DNA from: Bacteroidota bacterium | Lineage (GTDB): Bacteria > Bacteroidota > Rhodothermia > Balneolales > HLUCCA01 | Assembly: GCA_020832235.1 (NCBI GenBank) | Contig: JAFIEZ010000007.1 | Location: 186,001-250,000 of the forward strand | Length of the DNA stretch: 64,000 bases | Direction: 5' to 3' | Part shown: one piece after another, positions 26,454 through 34,194 of the stretch | Layout of the letters: the number at the start of each line of letters is the position of its first letter | Position numbering within the stretch: the stretch's first letter is position 1 | Notes under the pieces: model-generated | Seen by the model: only the letters and a program-made list of their open reading frames with translations | Told to the model about the DNA's origin: nothing | The model's database searches: none | Program-made: the position numbers and the translations under genes

Positions 26454-27628
26454 TTGGAAAGCAAGATATTAAGTTCCGGGAACTTACGCATCAGTTTCTC
26501 CGGCGCCCGGTAATTGTGATATTCTTTTCGCAGCGGTTCTGAAGTGCGTAGTGAAACGAAGAGTGCTTCTAATTCTTCAGAATCTAAACGAACCCCTTGT
26601 TTCAACTGAGTACTCAGTTGAAACATCGGATGAATCTGTTCCAGTATAGCCGGTAAAGAATCCGGCAAGCGTTTTATTAAGGAATGTTCGTATCCATCCA
26701 GATAACGTTGTACTTTTCCTTCGGAATCCGTTAATGCCGGGGTTTCCGAAGAATCGAGATAGTCATGCTCCAGACCGAAATGAGCGTACAGCTGCTTTAC
26801 AATCATGGCCGTTGCCTGTACCTTGGCCTCAACCGAATAGCCGGCAATATGTGGTGTAGCAAGCCATGCATCCTGTAATACTGCGGCAACTGGCACAGGC
26901 TCCCCTTCCCATACGTCTAGTATGTAATCTTGCAGATCACCCGATACATAGGCCAGCTTGAGTGCGGTTTCATCAACAACTCCTCCACGCGAAGCGTTAA
27001 GAATAAGACGAATGGAGCTGTTTGTTATGTGATCAAGTTTCAACCAGTGATGGGTTGCATCCCGCTCTTCTGGTAATTCGGCGGCGTAGGTTAACGGGAC
27101 ATGAAATGTAATGACATCGCACTTGAGTATGTCTTCTTTTGCAGCACTTATAAAATCAGCTTCTTTGCGGGCTTTTGGGGGATCGTGAACAACGGTGACA
27201 AATCCTAGGGATTGCAGTAAACGGATAGTGGCCTGCCCGGTATGTCCTGCGCCTACCACGCCCACACGGAGCCGTTGGGGGGGTATCTGGTGCGCATAGC
27301 ACCAATGAAGCAGTCCCGTAGCGACATATTCAGCTACGGCGCGGGCGTTGCATCCGCCTGCCGAGGCGAAATGAATGCCTAGGTCTGTTAAAAATGCCCG
27401 GTCGATATGGTCGGTACCCGCCGAAGCCGTGCCCGCAAAGGTTAGCTTTTTGAGTAGATTCTCCGACATTGTGCCGGAGTTCAGAGCTGTAACCGTGCGC
27501 ACAAGGAGCGCATCCGCAGCAATATTGTCAGGTATACCATCGCGCGGATCAAATGTCAGCAACCTGGCATCGTCACGAAGAAAACGGGTCAGAAAGGGGA
27601 TGTTCTTGTCGGCAAGTACGGTAATCAC
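26450..27628 (-). CDS. pdxB: Erythronate-4-phosphate dehydrogenase
   Basis: A 392-residue D-2-hydroxyacid dehydrogenase that converts 4-phosphoerythronate to 2-oxo-3-hydroxy-4-phosphobutanoate in DXP-independent-start pyridoxal phosphate synthesis. Visible features are the N-terminal ITVLADKNIPFL, the TASAGTDHID stretch, Rossmann motif VGVVGAGHTGQATIRLL (about 121-138), NASRGGVVDE with the catalytic-region Arg/Gly turn, and the TPHIAGYSVEAK motif with the acid-base His. The C-terminal PdxB dimerisation region (about 300-392) sets it apart from other family members. Head of a short operon with the ABC pair; no other pdx gene nearby. Confidence 0.9.
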   Translation of the reverse strand: MITVLADKNIPFLTRFLRDDARLLTFDPRDGIPDNIAADALLVRTVTALNSGTMSENLLKKLTFAGTASAGTDHIDRAFLTDLGIHFASAGGCNARAVAEYVATGLLHWCYAHQIPPQRLRVGVVGAGHTGQATIRLLQSLGFVTVVHDPPKARKEADFISAAKEDILKCDVITFHVPLTYAAELPEERDATHHWLKLDHITNSSIRLILNASRGGVVDETALKLAYVSGDLQDYILDVWEGEPVPVAAVLQDAWLATPHIAGYSVEAKVQATAMIVKQLYAHFGLEHDYLDSSETPALTDSEGKVQRYLDGYEHSLIKRLPDSLPAILEQIHPMFQLSTQLKQGVRLDSEELEALFVSLRTSEPLRKEYHNYRAPEKLMRKFPELNILLSN

Positions 27629-27637
27629 AATAAACTT

Positions 27638-28357
27638 CTAGACAAAGTTCTGTACTCTGCGCTTCGATACCGGCTTGTCGAGAATTTCTTTCATCACATA
27701 AAATTCACGTAAACGCTGTGGGTTTCGAATATCGCTGTATACCGTAAAGTTTTTATCTGAACTTTCGTCTTGTATTTCAGGGGCAACGGAAAGACTGGTA
27801 TAAATCGGGTTTTCCGATTCCATGAGTTGCTCCACCATTTCCTCAGCGGAGGCAAGCTCTTCCGGACGAATCGTTCGGGTTTGCTTCAATGATCGTGTAG
27901 TCATTCCCTCAAGCTGCGTTCTGCGCGTATTGGCCGTCTCAGGATTCAGGCGCCCACCCGAGTGCTCACGCGACTCGTTATTTCGCAGCATAGCTTCTCT
28001 TCTGCTGGATCCGATTTCAGCCTGACGGCGCAATGCAGCGCCTCTTGAGCTCCCATCTTCCTTCGATCGCTCAAGATTGGCCATTCTTTCGGTACCTTGC
28101 TCAATTTCCTTTTGCGTGGGCTGCGATGGACGCTCCCCCGTGAAAATCATTTCCAGCTCTCGCATTGCCTGGTCCCAATCCGGTTGGTCAGCTTTATTCC
28201 GGCGCGGCGACTCTGAGAATGGGTCATCAGCTGTATCATATGGGAAGTCTGCTTCAGAATCGGGATTCTGATTGGGTTTGTTTTTTTCAAGGAAACGCTG
28301 AATTAACGGCCAAAGGACGAACAGCAGAATCAGGATTTCAAAAAGAGGGATATTCAT
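27638..28357 (-). CDS. Membrane-anchored coiled-coil protein of unknown function
   Basis: About 239 residues. I used the Met in MNIPLFEIL because the upstream stretch begins in the divergent promoter region and lacks a plausible lead. An N-terminal helix (residues ~5-20) anchors it; the rest is highly charged, Arg/Glu/Ser-rich and probably disordered to coiled-coil, ending in a compact VMKEILDKPVSKRR motif that resembles conserved C-termini in Bacteroidota-type proteins. The end is ten bases upstream of pdxB. I do not recognise a function. A single-helix anchor with a basic tail suggests a cytosolic membrane scaffold. Confidence 0.6.
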   Translation of the reverse strand: MNIPLFEILILLFVLWPLIQRFLEKNKPNQNPDSEADFPYDTADDPFSESPRRNKADQPDWDQAMRELEMIFTGERPSQPTQKEIEQGTERMANLERSKEDGSSRGAALRRQAEIGSSRREAMLRNNESREHSGGRLNPETANTRRTQLEGMTTRSLKQTRTIRPEELASAEEMVEQLMESENPIYTSLSVAPEIQDESSDKNFTVYSDIRNPQRLREFYVMKEILDKPVSKRRVQNFV

Positions 28358-28508
28358 ATCAATTCTATTTACACTATCTTCAGATGGTAAGATATTGAAA
28401 GGAAGCGTGCTTTGCACCAACCTGTTTACTTTATGTTAAGCAGTTTTTCCTGCATAATTTTTTGTTTCAATCAATACTACAACATTATTTATACGCAGAT
28501 ACGTTCTC

Positions 28509-29849
28509 ATGGGTTCAACAAGCTTTAATATGGTTACGCTTATCCGAAAGAAACGAGATAAGCAGGAATTAAGTACAGACGAAATTAAATATATCATCAG
28601 CGCATATACCCGCGATGAAATTCCCGATTATCAGGTCAGTTCCTTGCTGATGGCCATCTTTCTGAACGGTCTGAGCGACCGTGAATCGGCCGATTTAACC
28701 TATGCTATGCTGCATTCTGGCATAGTCGTTGATCTTTCGGATGTACCGGGAGTTAAGGTAGACAAACACTCAACCGGAGGGGTAGGAGATAAGCTGTCTC
28801 TTATTCTGGCACCTATCGTAGCCGCCTGTGGAGTTCCGGTACCTATGATCTCTGGCAGAGGACTAGGACATAGTGGTGGTACGCTAGACAAACTAGAATC
28901 CATCACCGGGTTTAATGTGAATCTCAATCTCACCCAGTACGCAGAAGTTTTGAAAAAACACAACCTCGTATTAATCGGTCAGACTGAAGATATAGCGCCA
29001 GCCGACAAGCGAATGTATGCTCTCAGAGACGTTACGGCTACCGTTGAGTGCATTCCGCTTATTGCGGGCAGTATTATGAGCAAGAAGCTGGCCGAAGGTA
29101 TAGATGCTCTTGTTCTGGATGTGAAATGTGGTTCAGGTGCGTTCATGAAAACCCCTGAAAATGCCCTGAAATTGGCTGAAAAACTCGTTTCAATTGGGGA
29201 AAGTTTCGGTAAAAGAACCATAGGCTATGTTACCAACATGGATCAACCACTCGGTACCACTGTCGGAAACTGGCTGGAAGTGCGCGAAAGTGCGGAAGCT
29301 CTGCAGGGACACGGAGAGGCCGATATGATGGAGGTAACGCTCATGCTATCGGGTACAATGATTTATCTGGGCGGAAAAGCAACGAGCGTTGAAGAGGGTA
29401 TTGCCATGAGCAAGGCATCGATTAAAGATGGGTCGGCATTTCAGAAGCTTATTGATATTGTAGATGAGCAGGGGGGAAACAGCGATTACCTGCGAAATCC
29501 GGCTACTTATCCACAATCTGGACATATTTATGACGTTCAATCTCTGTCTGATGGATACATTACTTCGATGGACTCCTATGAAATCGGCATGACAGCCGTT
29601 GAACTGGGCGCAGGTCGTATTCGTAAAGAAGATACTATTGACCCAACAGCTGGAATTGAGTTTCTGCGCAAAGTTGGCGATTCTGTAGAAAAAGGTGAAA
29701 CAATTGCACGCATTCACACGAACAATAAGAATATCATATCGGCATCGGTGGAAAGACTTTTGGCAGCTATAACGATTCAAGCTGATAAACCACGACCTTT
29801 GGCCATGATTACACATCGTGTAGATGCCGACGGAGTACATGAACTTTAG
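28509..29849 (+). CDS. pdp: Pyrimidine-nucleoside (thymidine) phosphorylase
   Basis: A 446-residue phosphorylase that splits thymidine or uridine to base and (deoxy)ribose-1-phosphate. Motifs are VDKHSTGGVGDK (phosphate and nucleoside binding), MISGRGLGHSGGTLDKLESI, the R-x-x-TATVECIPLI region, and the C-terminal domain GMTAVELGAGR. Length matches the family. The starting residues MGSTSFN are followed by MVTLIRKKRD, and the second Met at residue 8 is an alternative start. First gene in the long plus-strand run; the phage-shock-like cluster follows 38 bases later. Confidence 0.92.
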   Translation: MGSTSFNMVTLIRKKRDKQELSTDEIKYIISAYTRDEIPDYQVSSLLMAIFLNGLSDRESADLTYAMLHSGIVVDLSDVPGVKVDKHSTGGVGDKLSLILAPIVAACGVPVPMISGRGLGHSGGTLDKLESITGFNVNLNLTQYAEVLKKHNLVLIGQTEDIAPADKRMYALRDVTATVECIPLIAGSIMSKKLAEGIDALVLDVKCGSGAFMKTPENALKLAEKLVSIGESFGKRTIGYVTNMDQPLGTTVGNWLEVRESAEALQGHGEADMMEVTLMLSGTMIYLGGKATSVEEGIAMSKASIKDGSAFQKLIDIVDEQGGNSDYLRNPATYPQSGHIYDVQSLSDGYITSMDSYEIGMTAVELGAGRIRKEDTIDPTAGIEFLRKVGDSVEKGETIARIHTNNKNIISASVERLLAAITIQADKPRPLAMITHRVDADGVHEL

Positions 29850-29887
29850 ATTTTCGGAACCAACAGTAAAACCAAACACATAAAACC

Positions 29888-30643
29888 ATGTGGAAACGAT
29901 TTGTACGCGCAATTAAGTCACTCTTTGGCGGGGTGGTAACCTCTTTGGAAGACCCCAAACTGATTTTGGAGCAGAACATACGCGAGCTCAACGATCAGGT
30001 GCCTAAAATGAACGAGAATATTGCCACGGTGAAGGCCAACGTAATGTTGCTCAGAAAGGAGGTCGCTCGCTACGAGAAGAACCTAGATGAAATTACATCT
30101 AAAATTAAAGCAGCCATCAACGCCCAACGCGACGATATTGCCGAAAATTATGCCCTTCAGCTTCAGAAAGCCCAGGAAAACCTGGAATCGAGCAAGGCAC
30201 AGTTAACGTACGCCGAACAGGCCTACGAAAAAGCCTTGCAGGTGAAAAAAGCATTTTTACGTGAGAAAGACCGTAAAATTCAGGAAGCTCGTGAAGCTTT
30301 AAGGGCCAGTGAACGGGCAGATTGGCAGGCTCGTGTAGCCGATACCCTCGAGCAGTTCGAGGTAGGAGGAGTAGATGCAACCCACACAGAGATGATAAAT
30401 CGCATCAACGAACGCACAGCTCTTAATGAAGCCCGAATGGAAATTGCTCTGGACAGCGTTGATACCAAAACCATGGAAATTGAAATCGACGCAGAAAAAA
30501 TGCGCGCATCAGAGCTGGTAAAGCAGTTCAAACTGCAAATGCAACAAGATGATACCGCTACGCCGGCATCCCCGGAAAACGTGAATGAATCCGACGAAGT
30601 TGCTTCCGGAAAAACACTCGGCAGGAATAAAACGAAATCTTAA
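29888..30643 (+). CDS. pspA: PspA/IM30 family membrane-stress protein
   Basis: A 251-residue, nearly all-helical protein starting WKRFVRAIKSLFGGVVTSLEDPKLILEQNIREL, the N-terminal amphipathic helix and first coil of PspA/Vipp1. These ESCRT-III-like proteins coat damaged inner membranes. Helices run from residues ~20 to 215; the tail is Ser/Thr/Glu-rich and disordered, somewhat longer than in E. coli PspA (222 aa). No PspF or PspBC gene is near; the partners here are two helical proteins directly downstream (6-base gap, then an overlap), so regulation differs from the enterobacterial model. Confidence 0.9.
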   Translation: MWKRFVRAIKSLFGGVVTSLEDPKLILEQNIRELNDQVPKMNENIATVKANVMLLRKEVARYEKNLDEITSKIKAAINAQRDDIAENYALQLQKAQENLESSKAQLTYAEQAYEKALQVKKAFLREKDRKIQEAREALRASERADWQARVADTLEQFEVGGVDATHTEMINRINERTALNEARMEIALDSVDTKTMEIEIDAEKMRASELVKQFKLQMQQDDTATPASPENVNESDEVASGKTLGRNKTKS

Positions 30644-30649
30644 AATCCA

Positions 30650-31147
30650 ATGGGCAGCATTGAAGACAGGGAAAAGCTCAAGGAGGAGTACAAGGCTCAT
30701 TATCGTGCCTTGAAAGACCTGCGCCAGAAAGCTGCAAACGTCCGCAGAACCGCATCGGTCAATAAAGCACTTGAAGCCATGCAAAGTGGCCAACTGCTTC
30801 AACGGTTTGATGCGGCCATGAATGCAGTAAATGAGCAAATCGCCCGCGCAGAAGCCCGATTGGAAGTGTTTTTGGATGCCGCCGCCGAGAAAGAACCAAT
30901 TGATGAGGCTGTTATTGAAAAAGAGTTGGCCCGGCAGACCGTCCAGAAAATGCGCTCTGAAATAGGACTCATTCACGATGAACTCGATGAGCAATTAGCC
31001 GCGCTGCCCGATGTAAAAAAATCAGTTGGAGTTGATTCTACCGCTGATAAAAAGAAAAAACAACCAGCTAACACCAACGTAAACAAAACACTGGGACCCA
31101 GATCTAAAACCCCATGTCCAGCCCTCAACAACAAGCAGAACCGGTAA
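30650..31147 (+). CDS. Helical protein of unknown function, PspA neighbour
   Basis: A 165-residue charged, alpha-helical protein with a coiled-coil (about 5-125) and a Lys/Asn-rich tail. I recognise no family. It starts six bases after pspA and its last 34 bases overlap the next gene in another frame, so the three were probably fixed as a unit. It may bind PspA through its coiled-coils; this is inference from order only. Confidence 0.6.
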   Translation: MGSIEDREKLKEEYKAHYRALKDLRQKAANVRRTASVNKALEAMQSGQLLQRFDAAMNAVNEQIARAEARLEVFLDAAAEKEPIDEAVIEKELARQTVQKMRSEIGLIHDELDEQLAALPDVKKSVGVDSTADKKKKQPANTNVNKTLGPRSKTPCPALNNKQNR

Positions 31148-31995
31148 TAAATTACACCAGAGAAGCCTTCATACATCCTATGAACCTGGGTTTTCTGTTT
31201 GTGTCGGCACTGACGGCTTTCTTTGTGAACGATTTCGGCAACATGGCCAATATCGTATTTACGATGGCAATCGGAGCAGAGCTGGTATATCTGGGGGTAG
31301 TGCCCAGAACAGACGCATTTCGTAAGCGCATCATGGAAAGAGCGATGAAAGAGCGCCCGCGCGATCTCGAAGAAAAAGAATTGTTTTATAATCTAAATGC
31401 TCCTGCTCAGAAACGCTTTCTTACGTTAAAACACGTAGCAGATAAAATAGAGACGAACTTTAGGAAGTTTCCAGACACTTCTAAAGGACTTACCGCACAG
31501 ATAAAAGCTAAAATCGACGGGCTTCTTAGCAATTATATTTACATGCTCGACTCTCGCGACCGATACGATATGTACATAAGTTCGACCAGGGGAGATGAAC
31601 TGGAAAAAGAAATTGAACTGGTTACAAAAGAGCTCGGAACGCTAGAAAGCGAGAAAATACGCGATATTAAAAAAAGACGACTGCTTATCCTCAAAAAACG
31701 AACGCATAAACTGGTTACGGCACGTGAGCGGCTGGAGATATGTATATCTCAATTGGAGACCATCGAGGATGCTATGCGGTATATTTATGAGCAATCAATA
31801 ACGATGACCAATCCTGAACAAATTGGCTTCCAGCTCGACAACCTGCTGACCGATGTTGAAGAGACGGTCTCCATTGTAGAAGACCTTGACGATAATACAT
31901 TGCCGGGCTTTAATATCATTGAGAATATGGATAATTTTGACGATGATATATTATCACAACCGAAGCAATCAAGGCAAACACAAGAGCGTAGTTAA
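31114..31995 (+). CDS. Two-helix membrane protein with long coiled-coil, PspA neighbour
   Basis: A 293-residue protein with two hydrophobic helices near the N-terminus (about 24-36 and 44-62), then a cytosolic, highly charged helical region to ~250 and an acidic Asp-rich end. It could act as the membrane anchor of the PspA cluster. Its start lies 34 bases inside the upstream gene. I find no named family in the sequence. The layout PspA, soluble coiled-coil, membrane coiled-coil is what one might expect of a membrane-stress sensor or scaffold. Confidence 0.65.
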   Translation: MSSPQQQAEPVINYTREAFIHPMNLGFLFVSALTAFFVNDFGNMANIVFTMAIGAELVYLGVVPRTDAFRKRIMERAMKERPRDLEEKELFYNLNAPAQKRFLTLKHVADKIETNFRKFPDTSKGLTAQIKAKIDGLLSNYIYMLDSRDRYDMYISSTRGDELEKEIELVTKELGTLESEKIRDIKKRRLLILKKRTHKLVTARERLEICISQLETIEDAMRYIYEQSITMTNPEQIGFQLDNLLTDVEETVSIVEDLDDNTLPGFNIIENMDNFDDDILSQPKQSRQTQERS

Positions 31996-32001
31996 ACCAC
32001 C

Positions 32002-32790
32002 ATGACGCAACCTTACCAGACGATAACCATCGAAACAGATAAGAAGGGTATCGCTGTACTCACAATTAATCGTCCCGATAAGCTAAATACCCTCAATAAT
32101 GATGTCATGAACGACCTTGAGGGTGCCCTGATGAAATTACGCCATGACGACGACGTGAAAGGAATAGTTGTTACCGGGTCAGGTGATAAAGCCTTTGTTG
32201 CGGGTGCCGATATTAAAGAACTCGCCGGATTGAACAACTTTACCGGAACAGTTCTCTCTGAACGCGGCCAACAGATTTTTGCACGCATCGAGCAGTTGAC
32301 AAAACCGGTTGTCGCTTACGTAAATGGGTTTGCTCTTGGGGGAGGATGTGAACTGGCTATGGCCTGTCACTTACGTGTTGCCAGTGAAAATGCCCGTTTT
32401 GGTCTTCCAGAGGTAACACTGGGGCTTATACCGGGTTATGGGGGCACACAGCGGTTGACACAGCTGGTAGGCAAAGGAAGGGCAATGGAACTGATCTTAA
32501 CAGGTTTACCCGTTAAGGCCGACCGTGCATTATCCATTGGCCTGGTGAATATGGTCGTCAGTCAGGAAGAAGGCCTGACAAAAACAAAAGAGCTTCTGGA
32601 AACCATCATGCAACGGGGACCAGTTGCAGTTGCAAAGGCAATTGAAGCTGTAAATGCCGTCTTCGATAAGCCGGGCAAAGGATATCTCGCAGAAGCAGAA
32701 GCATTTGGTGCACTATGTGGTACCAAAGACTTCAAGGAAGGAACCCATGCTTTTCTTGAAAAGCGTAGTCCTTCATTCAATGGTAACTAA
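32002..32790 (+). CDS. Enoyl-CoA hydratase/isomerase (crotonase family)
   Basis: A 262-residue crotonase that hydrates trans-2-enoyl-CoA. The oxyanion hole is AGADIKEL and GFALGGGCELAMACH, with the catalytic Glu of GGGCEL and the second Glu in FGLPEVTLGLIPGYGGTQRL; these are the intact pair of hydratases. The C-terminal trimerisation helix and FGALCGTKDFKEGTHAFLEKR are complete. Six bases separate it from the PspA-cluster protein, so it is likely cotranscribed, which is unexpected for a fatty-acid enzyme. It may serve beta-oxidation or polyhydroxybutyrate/amino acid breakdown. Confidence 0.93.
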   Translation: MTQPYQTITIETDKKGIAVLTINRPDKLNTLNNDVMNDLEGALMKLRHDDDVKGIVVTGSGDKAFVAGADIKELAGLNNFTGTVLSERGQQIFARIEQLTKPVVAYVNGFALGGGCELAMACHLRVASENARFGLPEVTLGLIPGYGGTQRLTQLVGKGRAMELILTGLPVKADRALSIGLVNMVVSQEEGLTKTKELLETIMQRGPVAVAKAIEAVNAVFDKPGKGYLAEAEAFGALCGTKDFKEGTHAFLEKRSPSFNGN

Positions 32791-32833
32791 TCTGAATATT
32801 TTTGGAACCTCCGTCTAGTCCGGGAGCCACACC

Positions 32834-34120
32834 ATGACAGAGTGGCTCCTTATTGCCGTCGTAGTTCTCCTGAGCGGATTCTTCTCAGGTTCGGAAATTG
32901 CGTTTGTGAGTGCCAACCGTCTCAAACTGGAACTTCGTGCGCGTAAAAACACGATGAGCGCCCGTTTTTTGTCGTTCTTTGTGCGCAATCCAGACTCATT
33001 CATGTCAACTACGCTCATTGGTAACAATATCGTGAATGTAGCCTATGCTACGCTCATGACACTCTTTTTAACCGATAATCTGGTAAGTACATACGAATCA
33101 CTTTTTGGTGTTCCCCCAACCGAAGCCATGGTTTTGATTATGCAAACAACCATCGCTTCTCTTATAATCATGGTCTTTGGAGAGGTACTTCCTAAAGCCA
33201 TGTTCAGGACCTATCCGGATGTCTTTATAGCATTTTTGAGCGGTCCGCTACGTGTGCTGAGTTGGCTTTTTTATCCCTTTGTCTTATTTACAAACAGTAT
33301 CGCTCGCTTTCTTATCAATCTCATTCAGAAAGAACCAGCTCAGGTTGAAGAGTTTTTCCGCCGGTCTGATATTGAACTACTCTTCCGAGAAATCGGCACA
33401 GAATCTAACGGAAGCAGTGACTTTGATGCAGACGACTCTGAAATACTTACGAACGTCCTGGAATTGCAGAATATTCGTGTGAAAGAATCGATGGTACCCC
33501 GAACCGAAATTGTAGCACTTGAGAAAACAGCTACCATACGCCAGGCAACCGATACCTTTATTTCATCAGGATTCTCAAAACTACCGGTATACGAAGAAAG
33601 TATTGATAACATAATCGGTGTCGTATTCGCTTACGACTTATTCCGTCAGCCTGAAAACCTGTCTGATATCATACGACCCGTTAAACATGTTCCGGGTTCT
33701 CAACGGGCTAAAGCTCTTCTGGCTGAGTTTCGTCAACAAAATATATCACTATCCATTGTTATTGATGAGTACGGAGGTACGGCTGGACTGGTAACCATTG
33801 AGGATTTGCTCGAAGAAGTTGTAGGCGACATTCAGGATGAGTATGACGAAGATGATGAATTCATCAAAAAACTCGCTGATAATACCTGGCTCATCAGTGG
33901 TAATGTTGAAATTGACAACCTAAACGACTCACATCCTGAAATTGCAATTGATGAAACCGACGATTACGAGACGGTCGCCGGATATATCATTCACATGGAA
34001 GGGCGTATCCCAAAGCTAAATGAAGAAATTATTATTGGGAAACACCGATTTATCATCACAAAAGCTACGCAAACTCGTATAGAAGTTGTGAAAATGCAGT
34101 TTGTAGAGAATCCAGACTAA
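32834..34120 (+). CDS. CNNM/CorC-HlyC family membrane protein (DUF21, CBS pair)
   Basis: A 428-residue inner-membrane protein. An N-terminal DUF21/CNNM domain (about 1-190) has four hydrophobic helices and the GFFSGSEIAFVSANR start. Two CBS domains follow (about 210-330; ESMVPRTEI and GIVTIEDLLEEVVGDI-like elements), then a CorC-HlyC domain (about 345-425). Members are linked to Mg2+ efflux or haemolysin-like effects; the exact role is unclear. No paired second copy (gldE-type) is adjacent. It lies 43 bases after the enoyl-CoA hydratase gene and before the AAA ATPase. Confidence 0.92.
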   Translation: MTEWLLIAVVVLLSGFFSGSEIAFVSANRLKLELRARKNTMSARFLSFFVRNPDSFMSTTLIGNNIVNVAYATLMTLFLTDNLVSTYESLFGVPPTEAMVLIMQTTIASLIIMVFGEVLPKAMFRTYPDVFIAFLSGPLRVLSWLFYPFVLFTNSIARFLINLIQKEPAQVEEFFRRSDIELLFREIGTESNGSSDFDADDSEILTNVLELQNIRVKESMVPRTEIVALEKTATIRQATDTFISSGFSKLPVYEESIDNIIGVVFAYDLFRQPENLSDIIRPVKHVPGSQRAKALLAEFRQQNISLSIVIDEYGGTAGLVTIEDLLEEVVGDIQDEYDEDDEFIKKLADNTWLISGNVEIDNLNDSHPEIAIDETDDYETVAGYIIHMEGRIPKLNEEIIIGKHRFIITKATQTRIEVVKMQFVENPD

Positions 34121-34194
34121 AAACAATCTGTTGTACAGCCAACCCGACTGATCCTCAAAATCATCAGGTTCCATCCTATAATAATTGTATCTGT

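Noticed and set aside
29346-29912. 188-codon minus-strand frame
   Set aside because: It is opposite the end of the pyrimidine-nucleoside phosphorylase gene and overlaps the start of pspA; Cys/Phe-rich composition is typical of shadow frames.
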